From contig PLBO01000151.1 of the NCBI GenBank assembly GCA_003134555.1, positions 62,001-126,000 on the forward strand: 64,000 bases of DNA, read 5' to 3'. Each line of letters opens with the position of its first letter. The first letter of the stretch is position 1. This DNA is from Actinomycetota bacterium (GTDB taxonomy: Bacteria > Actinomycetota > Acidimicrobiia > IMCC26256 > PALSA-610). The position numbers and the translations under genes were made by a program. This document shows positions 17,286 through 26,996 of the stretch, piece by piece. Below the pieces are notes generated by a model. That model made no database searches, was not told the DNA's origin, and worked only from the letters and a program-made list of their open reading frames with translations.

Positions 17286-18386
17286 CTACGTCGTCGTCGT
17301 GTTCTTGGGCGGCTTCGTCGTCGGCGGCGCGTGGGTGGTGGGCGTGGTTTTCTTCACGGTCGTCGGAGGCGCCGGCTGGGCGACGGTCGTGGGCGCGGTC
17401 GTCGTCGGCGGGGCCGGACGCGGTGTGGGGGCCGGCCCGACGTACCCGTTGCCGCGTTGCTTCGCGGTGCCGACGACGAACACCGACAAGCCGTTGTGCA
17501 CGAGCGTGTAGAAGTAGTTCGCGATGTGCATCGGGATGCGGGCGCACCCGTGCGAAGCCGGGTAGTTCGGCACCGACTGCAGGCCGTGCACCGCATCGCT
17601 GCCGTTGAAGTAGTACGGGTTCCACATCGTCCCGAGCTTCCCCTTCTGCCACCCGTGTATGAGCGTGTAGAAGTGGAAGTGACCGGTAGGAGTGATGGCG
17701 TACTGGCAGCCGTCGACCCCGCCGCAGAAGTGCTCGCCGCTGCCGGTCGAGGTCGTGGTCAGCAATTGCGGCTGCCAGTCCTTGTAGAGCGTGAGCACCT
17801 GCGTGTCGAGGTCGATCTCGACGCGATCAGGTTCGCTCTTCGGCTCCGCGGGCTTGTACTGGAAGTGGGTGAGCGCGAAGTCGACACCAGCATCGATCAC
17901 GCCGGTGCGGGGGAGTCCGTAGTACTTCTGCACCGTCGAGACCGCGTACTGCATGTCCTGGTCGAAGTAGCCGTCGATCGTGCCGGGATCGAAGTGCAGG
18001 TCCTTCAGGCGGGCTTCGTAGATGAAGACGCTCGCGCCCCGGTTCCCTTGGCGAATCCCGCTTCCCGGCGCGGGCAGCACCTGGTCCTTGGGTTGCTTGA
18101 CCGCGGGAATCGTGCTGGTCGTCGTGGGCGCCACGGTGGTGCTGGTCGTCGAGCGGGTCGTGCTCGGCGCCGGAGGCAATGTGCTTTCGTCTGCACGGGC
18201 CGCCGTTCCCGAGGCCTGTTGAGAATTGGCGACCGCTGCGTAGGTACCGGCTGCCCCCGCCACGATCACGACCGCGATCGATGTGACGAGCGCACGTCGT
18301 CTCCAGCTTCCTCGTCGATGCGCGAGACGTGTGGCCCGGTCGATCTCGTCGGACACGTCGTCCGTGCGTGTCTCGTCAGCGTCCAC
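17286..18386 (-). CDS. Membrane-anchored L,D-transpeptidase (YkuD) with peptidoglycan-binding-like domain
   Basis: 366 aa. Cytoplasmic N-terminus to about 30, one membrane helix about 31-52, Thr/Pro-rich linker about 65-95, a peptidoglycan-binding-like helical domain about 100-175, the YkuD catalytic domain about 188-318, and a Pro/Thr-rich tail with poly-Thr. The active-site motif H-G-L-Q-S-V-P-N-Y-P-A-S-H-G-C-A-R contains the catalytic Cys. These enzymes form 3-3 cross-links in peptidoglycan or attach proteins to it. Convergent with sufC1, 8 bp apart. A direct repeat resembling an MtrA box lies upstream of the preceding small gene. Confidence 0.93.
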   Translation of the reverse strand: MDADETRTDDVSDEIDRATRLAHRRGSWRRRALVTSIAVVIVAGAAGTYAAVANSQQASGTAARADESTLPPAPSTTRSTTSTTVAPTTTSTIPAVKQPKDQVLPAPGSGIRQGNRGASVFIYEARLKDLHFDPGTIDGYFDQDMQYAVSTVQKYYGLPRTGVIDAGVDFALTHFQYKPAEPKSEPDRVEIDLDTQVLTLYKDWQPQLLTTTSTGSGEHFCGGVDGCQYAITPTGHFHFYTLIHGWQKGKLGTMWNPYYFNGSDAVHGLQSVPNYPASHGCARIPMHIANYFYTLVHNGLSVFVVGTAKQRGNGYVGPAPTPRPAPPTTTAPTTVAQPAPPTTVKKTTPTTHAPPTTKPPKNTTTT

Positions 18387-18448
18387 CGGCGTTGAATGCT
18401 ACTGGACGATTAGGTCGTAAACGCCGCATGGCGGCGCGACGAAAACCG

Positions 18449-18622
18449 TCAGTGCGCGGGCTCGGTCTCGGATTCGATCAACGCGGCGAGTGCGGCGTCG
18501 GAGACGACGGCACTGCGCAGGTCGAGGAGGAAGTCGACGACCTCCGAGGAGCCGATCAGGTCGCGAGAGGCGAAACGCTCGATTGCCTCGTCGATGATCG
18601 TGACGATCCCAGCCTGATCCAC
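18449..18622 (-). CDS. Small acidic helical protein (57 aa)
   Basis: GTG at 18622 lies 4 nt after an excellent AGGAGGAG ribosome site. The product is acidic and amphipathic: it begins VDQAGIVTIIDEAIERF, continues with SSEVVDFLLDLRSAVVSD and ends ESETEPAH. No membrane segment, no cysteine, and no recognised family. It sits 62 bp upstream of the L,D-transpeptidase gene on the same strand and about 145 bp downstream of sufU, so it may be the first gene of a short unit with the transpeptidase. Reading frame, ribosome site and composition make coding likely. Confidence 0.6.
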   Translation of the reverse strand: MDQAGIVTIIDEAIERFASRDLIGSSEVVDFLLDLRSAVVSDAALAALIESETEPAH

Positions 18623-18719
18623 GTGGCTCCTCCTGCTCTGAACATTCAGCGTAGCCGCCCGGCTCCGCTATCAGTTGCAACGTCGGTATCGGCGGTCGAG
18701 TTCCCGCAAAACCGCCAAA

Positions 18720-18735
18720 TGTGACGTTCTGTGAC
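18720..18735 (-). promoter_or_regulatory. Direct repeat resembling an MtrA box
   Basis: On the minus strand, GTCACA-GAAC-GTCACA is a perfect 6-bp direct repeat with a 10-bp period, about 98 nt upstream of the 57-aa gene that precedes the L,D-transpeptidase. Published MtrA response-regulator sites in actinobacteria are direct repeats built on GTCACA, and MtrA controls cell-wall hydrolases. Regulation here is inference. No mtrA gene is in the window. Confidence 0.4.
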
Positions 18736-18767
18736 CCACGCCACTCCGCGGCGGCTCGGACGGCGCG

Positions 18768-19265
18768 TCACGCCTGCGCTTGCGCGGTTTCGTCGAGGGC
18801 CTGCTGGAGGGTGTTCCACGCCAAGGTCGCGCATTTGATACGTACGGGGAATTTCACGACGCCCTGGAGCGCCTCGAGGTCGCCGAGCCGGACTCCGGCC
18901 AGCTCGGCGGCCAGGTCGCTGCCGTCTCCCTCGCCGTCGCCCTCGAGCTTCGACTCGTGGATGGACATCAGCGCCTTGAACGCGCGGATGAGCTGGCGAA
19001 CCTCGGCGAGCGGACGGCCCTTCACCGCTGCGCTCATCATCGATGTGGACGCCTGGCTGATCGAGCAGCCCTGTCCGGCGATCTTCACGTCGCGCACCAT
19101 GTCGGACTCCGGGTCGACGTCGAGGTAGAGCACGACCTCGTCGCCGCAGAGGGGGTTGAAGCCCTCGACCTTGTGTGCGGGCGGCACCGGGAGCTCGCCG
19201 CGATTACGTGGCGAGCGGTAGTGGTCGAGGATGATCTCGCGGTACAGGTCTTCGAGTCCGGCCAT
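18768..19265 (-). CDS. sufU: SufU zinc-dependent sulfurtransferase
   Basis: 165 aa, ATG at 19265. SufU takes persulfide sulfur from SufS for cluster assembly in Gram-positive bacteria. The four expected zinc-site residues are seen: C40 and D42 in NPLCGDEV, C67 in GQGCSIS and C145 in RIKCATLAW. The insertion typical of SufU compared with IscU (here about 100-135, acidic) is present. Starts 11 nt after the sufS stop and closes the sufC2-sufS-sufU unit. Confidence 0.95.
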   Translation of the reverse strand: MAGLEDLYREIILDHYRSPRNRGELPVPPAHKVEGFNPLCGDEVVLYLDVDPESDMVRDVKIAGQGCSISQASTSMMSAAVKGRPLAEVRQLIRAFKALMSIHESKLEGDGEGDGSDLAAELAGVRLGDLEALQGVVKFPVRIKCATLAWNTLQQALDETAQAQA

Positions 19266-19276
19266 CTGCTGCGATC

Positions 19277-20512
19277 CTAAACCGCGAAGAACTTCTGAGC
19301 CTTCGCCAGCGCTTCGACCAGCGCGTCGACGTCGGCTTCGTCGTTGTACAAGTAGAACGAGGCGCGCGTCGTCGCCGGCACTCCCAGCTGACGCATCAAC
19401 GGCTTCGCGCAATGGTGGCCGGCTCGTACGCACACCGCGTCCTCGTCGAGAACCTGGCTGACGTCGTGCGCGTGGATTCCGTCGAACAGGAACGACACCG
19501 CCCCGCCCCGACGATCGACGCCGGTAGGACCGTAGATCGTGAGGCTCTCGCCGAACCGGTCGCGGAGCGCCTCCAGCGCGTAGCCGGTGAGCGAGACCTC
19601 GTGGGCACGCACCGCGTCCATCCCCAACGCGGAGAGATAGTCGACCGCAGCGCCGAAACCGACGGCCTCGACGATGGCCGGGGTGCCCGCCTCGAACTTC
19701 CACGGCACGTCGTTGGTCGTGAAGCCGTCGAGCCGGACGTCGCGGATCATCTCGCCGCCCCCGAGGAAGGGGGGCATTGCCTCGAGCAACTCGAGGCGCG
19801 ACCACAGCGCGCCGATCCCAGTGGGCCCCAACAACTTGTGGGAGGAGAACGCGATGAAGTCGGCGTCCCATTGCTGGACGTCGGTCGCGACGTGCGGCAC
19901 GTACTGGCACGCGTCGACAAGCACGAGCGCGCCGTGCGCGTGCGCGGCGTCGGCGAGCGGACGGATGTCGTTGATGGTGCCGAGGACGTTCGACATCGCG
20001 CTGATGGCGAGGAGCCGGGCGCCGTCGAGCAGCGCGTCGAGATTCGAGAGATCGAGGCGGAAATCGGGGGCGAGTGGGATCCAGCGCAGCTCGACGCCAC
20101 GTTCGGCCGCGAGCATCTGCCAGGGAACGACGTTGGAGTGGTGCTCCATGTGCGAGAGCACGATCGCGTCGCCGGCGCGCAGGTTGGCGCGCGCCCACGA
20201 GTACGCGACCAGGTTGATCGCCTCGGTCGCGTTACGGGTGAAGATGATCTCCTCGGCGCGGGGAGCGTTGACGAACTGTGCGACCTTGCGCCGGGCGGCC
20301 TCGAAGGCGGCCGTCGCCTCCTCCGCGATCGTGTACACGCCGCGGTGGATGTTCGCGTAGTAGTTCCGGTGGCATTCGTCCATCGCGTTCAGGACCGCGA
20401 GCGGCTTCTGGGCCGACGATGCGGAATCGAGGTATACGAGGCGCTTGCCGTTGACCTTGCGTTCGAGGATGGGGAAGTCGCGCTTGAGCTTCGCGATGTC
20501 GAGCGCGGTCAT
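19277..20512 (-). CDS. sufS: Cysteine desulfurase SufS
   Basis: 411 aa, ATG at 20512 overlapping the sufC2 stop (ATGA). PLP-dependent enzyme that converts cysteine to alanine and an enzyme-bound persulfide. The PLP lysine is K226 in SSHKLLGPTG and the catalytic cysteine is C368 in RAGHHCAKPLM, the short-loop arrangement of group II (SufS) enzymes. Other hallmarks are YLDSASSAQKP, SHMEHHSN and WKFEAGTP. Length is normal. It works with SufU encoded directly downstream. Confidence 0.97.
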   Translation of the reverse strand: MTALDIAKLKRDFPILERKVNGKRLVYLDSASSAQKPLAVLNAMDECHRNYYANIHRGVYTIAEEATAAFEAARRKVAQFVNAPRAEEIIFTRNATEAINLVAYSWARANLRAGDAIVLSHMEHHSNVVPWQMLAAERGVELRWIPLAPDFRLDLSNLDALLDGARLLAISAMSNVLGTINDIRPLADAAHAHGALVLVDACQYVPHVATDVQQWDADFIAFSSHKLLGPTGIGALWSRLELLEAMPPFLGGGEMIRDVRLDGFTTNDVPWKFEAGTPAIVEAVGFGAAVDYLSALGMDAVRAHEVSLTGYALEALRDRFGESLTIYGPTGVDRRGGAVSFLFDGIHAHDVSQVLDEDAVCVRAGHHCAKPLMRQLGVPATTRASFYLYNDEADVDALVEALAKAQKFFAV

Positions 20513-21342
20513 ACCGGCGCCTCCTCGTGCGCGCGGAAGGCGTCGAAGCCGCGCGCTTCGACCTCGAGCGAGATCTCGGGACCGCCGGTCGCGACGATGC
20601 GGCCGTCGACGAGGACGTGAACCACGTCGGGAACGAGATGCTCGAGGAGTCGTTGATAGTGCGTGATCGCGAGGATGCCGAGGTGCGGGCGGGCCTTGCG
20701 GACCTCGCCGATGCCGGCCGCAACCTGGCGGAGCGCGTCGATGTCGAGCCCGGAGTCGGTTTCGTCGAGCACCGCCACGTCGGGCTCCATCATCGCCATC
20801 TGCAAGACCTCGTTGCGCTTCTTCTCACCGCCCGAGAAACCCTCGTTCAGGTATCGCTCCTGGAAGCGGGTGTCCATGCCCAGGCGCTTCGTCCAATCGA
20901 TGAGGCTGAGCCGCACCTCGAGCACGGAGAAGTCGTCGATCCCCTTGCGGCGCGCGATCGCCTGGCGCAAGAAGTTGAGCACCGACACGCCGGGGATCTC
21001 CTCGGGGTGCTGGAACCCGAGGAACAGGCCGCGCCGGGCGCGTTCGTCGGTGGGCAGATTGGTGACGTCCTCGCCGTCGAGGAGGATGCGACCCGCGGTC
21101 ACCACGTACGCGGGGTTCGCGAGAAGGGTGTTGGCGAGGGTCGACTTGCCGGAACCGTTCGGACCCATGAGGGCGTGCAGTGAGCCGGGCTCGACCTGGA
21201 GCGACACGCCGCGCAGGATCTCGCGATCGTCGACCGAGACGTGCAGGTCGTCGATCTGGAGCGCAGGGACCGAGGAGCCCGGATCGGCAGGCGTGGGGCC
21301 GTTGGGCGCGACCGGGTCGGGGCGGGGCGAGGAGGGAGCCAC
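20509..21342 (-). CDS. sufC: SufC ATPase, copy 2
   Basis: 277 aa, GTG at 21342, only 17 bp from the operator palindrome at 21359, so the mRNA leader must be very short or absent. Walker A GPNGSGKST, Q-loop FQHPEEIPG, signature FSGGEKKR, Walker B VLDETDSGLD and H-loop ITHYQRLL are intact. A Pro-rich N-terminal extension of about 27 residues precedes the ATPase core. This copy looks closer to typical actinobacterial SufC than copy 1. Why one genome region keeps two is unknown; alternating SufB and SufD partners is one idea. Confidence 0.95.
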   Translation of the reverse strand: MAPSSPRPDPVAPNGPTPADPGSSVPALQIDDLHVSVDDREILRGVSLQVEPGSLHALMGPNGSGKSTLANTLLANPAYVVTAGRILLDGEDVTNLPTDERARRGLFLGFQHPEEIPGVSVLNFLRQAIARRKGIDDFSVLEVRLSLIDWTKRLGMDTRFQERYLNEGFSGGEKKRNEVLQMAMMEPDVAVLDETDSGLDIDALRQVAAGIGEVRKARPHLGILAITHYQRLLEHLVPDVVHVLVDGRIVATGGPEISLEVEARGFDAFRAHEEAPV

Positions 21343-21358
21343 GCCGTCATTGTAATAA

Positions 21359-21374
21359 CACTACGGCCGTAGTG
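21359..21374 (-). promoter_or_regulatory. Palindromic operator/promoter upstream of sufC2-sufS-sufU
   Basis: CACTACGGCCGTAGTG is a perfect 16-bp palindrome. On the minus strand it is followed by TTATTACAAT, which could supply a -10 element. It overlaps the last codons and stop of the upstream glycosyltransferase gene, so the suf promoter lies inside the end of that gene. It matches the site before sufB (13333-13346 plus flank) in sequence and orientation. One shared regulator is inferred. Confidence 0.65.
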
Positions 21375-22428
21375 GAAATCCGCCTTGGGGGTTTTCCGGC
21401 TGCTCGCCCCGGATCGCACGTTGGTAGACGGCCTCGTAACCGCGGACCATCGCCTCGGCCGAAAAGAGCTGCTCGACGCGGGTCCGGCAGGCCGCGGGCG
21501 AGAGTGTGCGCGCCGCCGCGATCGCCTCCACGAGCTCGTCGTCGCCGTCGCGGCAAAAGCCGGTGACGCCGTCGGCGACGAGCTCGGGAGCCGCGCCCCA
21601 GTTGGTCGTGACGACCGGCGTTCCGCATGCCATCGCCTCGACCATCACGAGCCCGAACGGCTCGGGCCAGCGGGTCGGGAAGACCATCGCGCACGCCCGG
21701 CCGAGCATGTCGACCTTCGTCTCCTGGGACACGTTCTCGTGGAGCTCGATGTCGCTGCCGAGGAGCGGCTCGATCTCGTACTGGAAGTACGCGCGCTCGG
21801 CCGGCTCGCTGCGCTTGAGGATCATCTGCAAGGGCAACCCGGCCCCCCGGGCGATCATGATCGCTTCCTTCGGGCCCTTGTCGGGGTTCGACCGTCCGAT
21901 GTAGACGAGAACGTCCTCCTTTTCCGCGCGAAAGTGATACGAGTCGAGATCGATGCCGTTGTGGACGGTGCCGATATACGGCAGATCGGGATTGTCGGCG
22001 CGCTGCGCGTCGCTGATCGCGACGAGACGCACATGCCGGCCGGCGACGCCGTACAGCAAGCGGGTCTCGCGTGTCCACGGTCCGTGCAACGTGTGGACCA
22101 CGGGCGGGCGGCCGTGGAGCATCGCACCGCAGATCGGCCCCACGATCCCCGCGTGGTCGTGCACCACGTCGAACCCATCGACCTGCAGGTACGACGAGAG
22201 TGCGTGGTAGGCGTCGTACCACGCGTTGCCGAGCTCGCGGGGGTCGGGCGGCGACTCCATCGGTGAGACCAACCGGCCCGAGGTTTTCGAGCCGCCGCTG
22301 GCGAAGAGCGTCACGTCGTGACCGGCGTCCACGAGTCCTTCGGTGAGCAACGACACGACGAGCTCGATGCCGCCGTACCCGGTCGGGGGAACGGTGAACC
22401 AAACCGGGGCGACGACCGCGATTCGCAT
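21361..22428 (-). CDS. GT4-family glycosyltransferase
   Basis: 355 aa, ATG at 22428. GT-B fold: N-terminal segment MRIAVVAPVWF with the donor-side GYGGIE loop, and C-terminal domain with VYIGRSNPDKGPKEAI. The retaining GT4 E-x7-E motif is E-P-F-G-L-V-M-V-E, followed by GTPVVTTNWGAAPELV. Divergent from the debranching-enzyme gene, so the pair may act on one glucan or on compatible-solute metabolism. The acceptor cannot be told. Its 3' end contains the suf operator. Confidence 0.88.
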   Translation of the reverse strand: MRIAVVAPVWFTVPPTGYGGIELVVSLLTEGLVDAGHDVTLFASGGSKTSGRLVSPMESPPDPRELGNAWYDAYHALSSYLQVDGFDVVHDHAGIVGPICGAMLHGRPPVVHTLHGPWTRETRLLYGVAGRHVRLVAISDAQRADNPDLPYIGTVHNGIDLDSYHFRAEKEDVLVYIGRSNPDKGPKEAIMIARGAGLPLQMILKRSEPAERAYFQYEIEPLLGSDIELHENVSQETKVDMLGRACAMVFPTRWPEPFGLVMVEAMACGTPVVTTNWGAAPELVADGVTGFCRDGDDELVEAIAAARTLSPAACRTRVEQLFSAEAMVRGYEAVYQRAIRGEQPENPQGGFPLRP

Positions 22429-22526
22429 CGGGCGCCGAGGGTAGTCCCGCCGCGCAGCGGGTCCGGCCCAGTCGAGGCGGGAACCCTCGGCAGAGGCGCG
22501 GCAATCTCGGTAGTAGTTTCTCGGCG

Positions 22527-24665
22527 ATGCCGGAGCCCTGGACGACCAGCGCCAGCGCGAGCATCGGGGCCGACGGCATCGTGACGCTCGTCGAGGGCTC
22601 GGCGTTCTGCATCTCGAGCCGGTCCGGCGAGATCGACCCCTCGCGACCGCAGGGTCTGTTCTTCCGTGACACGCGATTCATCTCCGAGCTGCGCTGCACC
22701 TTGAACGGGCTGAGCCCGGAGCCGCTCGCCGCGACCGCGCCGGATCCGTTCAGCGGCGTCTTCGTGCTGCGCGGTCATCCGTCGAAGGGCCACGCCGATT
22801 CGCACCTCGTGCTCTTCCGCCGCCGCTACGTCGGCCGGGGCATGCGCGAAGACCTCGAGCTCGAGAACTTCGGCGAGGAGGCGGCGTTCTGCTCGATCGA
22901 GCTGCTGGTCGACGCCGACTTCGCCGACCTCTTCGAAGTGAAGGAGGGTCGCGTCCGCAAGCAGGGCGAGCTCGGCGTCGTCCACGAGGGCTCGAGGCTC
23001 ACCTTCCGCTACAAGCGCCATGCGTTCGAGCGCGCCACGCACGTCCAGTTCAGCGGGACGCCGCGGATCGAGGGCACCCATGTGGTCTACGAGACCGTCG
23101 TCCCGCCGCACGGGACCTGGTCGGCGTGCATCGAGGTGACGCCGGTGATCGGCGATCACGAGGTGACGCCGCGCTACCAGTGCGGGCAGCCGGTGGAGCG
23201 ATCCACGCCCGTGGCGCGGCTCGAGGAATGGCGCGCGCGGATGCCCGTGGTCACAAGCGACGACGACCAATTCCGCGCGTTGCTCGATCGCTCGACCCGA
23301 GACCTCGCCGGGCTGCGCATCTTCGACCCCGAGTTCCCCGACCGCGCGGTGGTTGCCGCGGGCGCGCCCTGGTTCATGACGTTGTTCGGCCGCGACTCGT
23401 TGCTCACCTCGTGGATGACGATGCTCGTCGATCCCGATCTCGCGCTCGGCACACTCCAAACGCTCGCGCGCTTCCAAGGTCAAGACGTCGACGCGCGCAC
23501 CGAGGAGGAGCCGGGCCGGATCCTGCACGAGATGCGATTCGGCGAGACGGCGTCGCTGGCCCTCGGCGGCGGTCGCGTCTATTACGGCACGGTCGACGCC
23601 ACACCGCTGTTCGTCATGCTGGTCGGCGAGTTGTCGCGGTGGGGCTTTCGGCGCGAGGAGGTCGACGCGCTCCTGCCCGCGGCCGACGCGGCCCTGCGCT
23701 GGATCACCGACTTCGGCGACCGCGACGGCGACGGGTACGTCGAGTACCAACGCACCACCGACCACGGCTTGCAGAACCAGGGCTGGAAGGACTCGTGGGA
23801 CTCGATGCGCTTCGCCGACGGCGCGCTCGCGGCGACTCCGATCGCGTTGTGCGAGGTGCAGGGCTACGTGTACGCCGCGCTGATCGCGCGTTGCCACTGC
23901 GCGACCGAGGCCGGCGACCACGCGCTCGCCGCGTCGTTGACGGCGCGCGCCGCGGAGCTGAAGCGCCGCTTCAACGAGGACTTCTGGGTCGAGACGGACG
24001 ACGGCGGCTACTTCGCACTCGGGCTCGACCGGGACAAGAAGCGGATCGACGGCGTGGGCTCGAACATGGGCCACTGTCTGTGGACGGGCATCGTCGACGA
24101 GGAGAAGGCGCCGCAGGTCGCGCGTGTGCTGCTCTCCGACGGCATGTTCAGCGGGTGGGGCGTGCGCACGTTGTCGGCGATGAACGGGGGCTACAACCCG
24201 ATCTCGTATCACTGCGGCAGTGTCTGGCCCCACGACAACGCGCTGTGCGCCGCCGGATTGATGCGGTACGGCTTCGCCGACGAAGCACATCGCGTGATGC
24301 GCGGGATGGTCGACGCTTCGCGATGGTTCGGCGACCTGCTGCCCGAGCTCTTCGCGGGGATGCCACGCGATGGTCTCAGATTCCCGGTCAGCTACCCGAC
24401 GTCGTGCTCACCCCAGGCGTGGGCCGCGGCGTCGCCCTTGCTGTTCCTCCGCACGCTCCTGCGATTCGAGCCTGACATCCGGGCGAACAAGCTGCATCTC
24501 GCGCCCGCGGTGCCCGATTGGATCGGCACGTTGCGACTCGAACGCATCCCGATCATGGGCGGTCATCTCGGGGTGGAGGTGACGGGGGAGGTGGTGAAAG
24601 TCCTCCAGGTGCCCGAGGACCTCACGATCGTCTCCGATCCTCGCCGCCCGACTATTCCCCAGTAG
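22527..24665 (+). CDS. Glycogen-debranching-like amylo-alpha-1,6-glucosidase
   Basis: 712 aa. N-terminal beta-sandwich domain of the GDE_N type (about 15-215: [13 protein letters not shown] and related segments), then an (alpha/alpha)6 glycosidase domain (about 240-690). Catalytic-region segments are [55 protein letters not shown] (in parts) and [17 protein letters not shown]. Family members hydrolyse alpha-1,6 branches or small glucosides such as glucosylglycerate. Cytoplasmic, no signal peptide. Its end overlaps the convergent egtD by 14 bp. Confidence 0.88.
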   Translation: MPEPWTTSASASIGADGIVTLVEGSAFCISSRSGEIDPSRPQGLFFRDTRFISELRCTLNGLSPEPLAATAPDPFSGVFVLRGHPSKGHADSHLVLFRRRYVGRGMREDLELENFGEEAAFCSIELLVDADFADLFEVKEGRVRKQGELGVVHEGSRLTFRYKRHAFERATHVQFSGTPRIEGTHVVYETVVPPHGTWSACIEVTPVIGDHEVTPRYQCGQPVERSTPVARLEEWRARMPVVTSDDDQFRALLDRSTRDLAGLRIFDPEFPDRAVVAAGAPWFMTLFGRDSLLTSWMTMLVDPDLALGTLQTLARFQGQDVDARTEEEPGRILHEMRFGETASLALGGGRVYYGTVDATPLFVMLVGELSRWGFRREEVDALLPAADAALRWITDFGDRDGDGYVEYQRTTDHGLQNQGWKDSWDSMRFADGALAATPIALCEVQGYVYAALIARCHCATEAGDHALAASLTARAAELKRRFNEDFWVETDDGGYFALGLDRDKKRIDGVGSNMGHCLWTGIVDEEKAPQVARVLLSDGMFSGWGVRTLSAMNGGYNPISYHCGSVWPHDNALCAAGLMRYGFADEAHRVMRGMVDASRWFGDLLPELFAGMPRDGLRFPVSYPTSCSPQAWAAASPLLFLRTLLRFEPDIRANKLHLAPAVPDWIGTLRLERIPIMGGHLGVEVTGEVVKVLQVPEDLTIVSDPRRPTIPQ

Positions 24666-25587
24666 GTCGACGCGCGAGCGAGAGGGCGAAGTCGCCCTCG
24701 GGGTCGGTCCACCATTCGACGAGCTCCATCCCGGCCGCGCGCAGCTCCCGATCGACGCGTTCGCGCGTGAACTTCGCGCTCACCTCCGTACGCATCTCCT
24801 CACCTGCAGCGAATTGCACCTCCAGCTCGAGCGCCCGCACGTGCACCGTCTGGGCACGGATCGATCGGAGCCGCATCTCGATCCGTTCGAGTTCGGTATC
24901 GAACCCGGCGACGTGCTCGAACGCGTCGACATCGAAGTCGGCGTCGAGTTCGCGATTGATCACGTGGAGCACGTTCTTGTTGAACTCGGCCGTCACGCCT
25001 TGCGCGTCGTCGTACGCGGACTCGAGGCGAGCGATGTCCTTGACGAGGTCGGTGCCGAGCAGGAAGTAGTCGTCGCGGCCGAGCATCGCCGCGACGTCGC
25101 GCAGGAACACCGACCGGGCTTCGGGCAGCAGGTTGCCGATCGTGCCACCGAGGAACGCCACGAGCCGGCGACCGCCTCGGGGAATCTTCTCGAGATCGAG
25201 CGTGAAGTCGCCGACGACGGGCTGCACGTCGATGCCGGCATACTCCCGCTCGATGGCGGCCGCGGCATCGTGCAGCGTCTGTTTGCTCACGTCGAACGGC
25301 ACGAAGCGCCGCAGCGTGCCGGCGTCGCGCATTCCGTCGAGCAGCACCCGCGATTTGTCGGACGTTCCGGAGCCGAGCTCGACGAGTGTGTCGGCGTTCG
25401 TGCGCCGGGCGATCTCCGGGGCGCGCGCCTCGAGGATCGCCCGCTCACATCGGGTGGGGTAGTACTCCGGGAGCCGCGTGATCTCGTCGAAGAGCGACGA
25501 ACCGCGGTCGTCGTAGAACCACTTGGGTGGGAGATCCTTCGGGTGCGCGGTCAACCCGCGCTGCACGTCCTGTTCGATCGTGCTCAC
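24652..25587 (-). CDS. egtD: L-histidine N-alpha-methyltransferase EgtD
   Basis: 311 aa, GTG at 25587 overlapping the egtB stop. Trimethylates histidine to hercynine with SAM, the first ergothioneine step. Hallmarks: [31 protein letters not shown], the SAM loop [52 protein letters not shown] (in parts) and a C-terminal [10 protein letters not shown]. Length matches characterised EgtD. Co-transcribed after egtB. Confidence 0.96.
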   Translation of the reverse strand: MSTIEQDVQRGLTAHPKDLPPKWFYDDRGSSLFDEITRLPEYYPTRCERAILEARAPEIARRTNADTLVELGSGTSDKSRVLLDGMRDAGTLRRFVPFDVSKQTLHDAAAAIEREYAGIDVQPVVGDFTLDLEKIPRGGRRLVAFLGGTIGNLLPEARSVFLRDVAAMLGRDDYFLLGTDLVKDIARLESAYDDAQGVTAEFNKNVLHVINRELDADFDVDAFEHVAGFDTELERIEMRLRSIRAQTVHVRALELEVQFAAGEEMRTEVSAKFTRERVDRELRAAGMELVEWWTDPEGDFALSLARRPTGE

Positions 25588-26819
25588 GAAGTCGTTTCCT
25601 GGCCGATGTCCCGGGCGATGCGCACGCCGCCGAACATCCAGCGGCTGGCGGGTGGGAAGAAGTTGCGATACGTGACGCGCTTGTGGCCCGGCGGCGTCTC
25701 GTGCGCGCCGCCGCGGAGCGTCATCTGACCGCTCATGAACTTTCCGTTGTACTCGCCCACTGCACCGTCTGCGGTTCGAAAACGCGGATACGGGAGGTAG
25801 GCGCTCGAGGTCCACTGCCAGGCGACGGTGTCGAGCTCGCGCAGCATCCCCGGCGGGGAGTACCGGGCCGCGTGCTCCCACTCGAACTCGGTCGGCAGCC
25901 GGGCGTCGCGCCAGCGCGCGTACGCGTCGGCCTCGTAGTGGCTGACGTGCACGACCGGTTCGTTCGGGTCGAGCGCGCGCCGCCCGCCGAGCGTGAAGAC
26001 GCTCCAAACGTCGGCGCCGTCGTCGCGCCAATAGAGCGGCGCCTCCCAGCCGTTCTCCTGCACCGCGTGCCAGCCGTCGGAGAGCCAGAGCTCGGGACGG
26101 TGGTATCCGTCGTCGGCGACGAACTCGAGCCATTCGCGCGCGCAGACGAGCCGGTCGCCGAGCTCCATCGACTCGAGGTGCACGAGATGCCGCGGGCCTT
26201 CGTTGTCGAAGGAGAACGCCGGGCCGTCGTGACCGATCTCCGTATTGCCGCCGGGCACCGCGGTGAAGCGCAACGGTGTCGCGGGGTTGGGGGTGTACGG
26301 CTCGGCCGCGTAGACGGGGTCGGTCGGATTGCAGTGCAGCACGTGCTTGATGTCCATGAGCAACAGCTCTTGGTGCTGCTGCTCATGGTGCAGACCGAGC
26401 TCGACGAGCGCGGCGGCGTCGGCATCGCATTCGTCGATCAGGTCGTGCATCGCGTCGTCGACGTGAGTGCGGTAGCGCGCGATCTCGGCGACCGACGGAC
26501 GCGAGAGCAAGCCTCGCTGCGGCCGCGGATGACGCGGGCCGACCGCTTCGTAGTACGAGTTGAAGAGATACGCGTACGCGGGATCGAACGGTGCGTAACG
26601 CTCGACGAGCGGCGTGAGAAGGAACGTCTCGAAGAACCACGTGGTGTGCGCACGATGCCATTTCGTCGGGCTGACATCGGGAATCGACTGGACGACTTGG
26701 TCCTCGTCGGAGAGTGGCGTGGCGAGATCGTCGGTGAGATCTCGAACCCGGCCGTAGTGATGGTGCAAGGCGACGCGGTCGGCCGCGTCGAGGGAGGAGC
26801 CGGTTGCGAGCGCGGTCAT
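25584..26819 (-). CDS. egtB: Hercynine oxygenase EgtB (sulfoxide synthase)
   Basis: About 411 aa from ATG 26819; an upstream in-frame start at 26879 would add 20 Arg-rich residues and looks less likely. N-terminal DinB-like helices carry the iron ligands in H144-H-E-Q-Q-H149-Q-E and probably the His of RAHTTWFFE. The C-terminal formylglycine-generating-enzyme-like fold shows [48 protein letters not shown] and [17 protein letters not shown]. It joins hercynine to a cysteine-containing thiol with O2. The EgtA, EgtC and EgtE steps are not encoded here. The 177 bp upstream (26820-26996) hold no recognisable gene. Confidence 0.94.
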   Translation of the reverse strand: MTALATGSSLDAADRVALHHHYGRVRDLTDDLATPLSDEDQVVQSIPDVSPTKWHRAHTTWFFETFLLTPLVERYAPFDPAYAYLFNSYYEAVGPRHPRPQRGLLSRPSVAEIARYRTHVDDAMHDLIDECDADAAALVELGLHHEQQHQELLLMDIKHVLHCNPTDPVYAAEPYTPNPATPLRFTAVPGGNTEIGHDGPAFSFDNEGPRHLVHLESMELGDRLVCAREWLEFVADDGYHRPELWLSDGWHAVQENGWEAPLYWRDDGADVWSVFTLGGRRALDPNEPVVHVSHYEADAYARWRDARLPTEFEWEHAARYSPPGMLRELDTVAWQWTSSAYLPYPRFRTADGAVGEYNGKFMSGQMTLRGGAHETPPGHKRVTYRNFFPPASRWMFGGVRIARDIGQETTS

Positions 26820-26996
26820 CGGTCGACCGACCCGAAACACGCGGCGACCCACGCGGAGTTGCGAACCGGAGCGGTCCATTCGACGACACCGACCATCGGA
26901 TCCCCTTTCGTACCGACGGAGTTGCGTACGAAACCCATCGTTCCTCGGTTCATCACCGTAGCCACGATGCGCGAGCGGCGAGTCGCGGTTCCGGGG

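Noticed and set aside
26820-26996. Possible small gene between egtB and the MBL-fold gene
   Set aside because: No frame shows a ribosome site with sensible composition; an egtB N-terminal extension to 26879 explains part of it at best.
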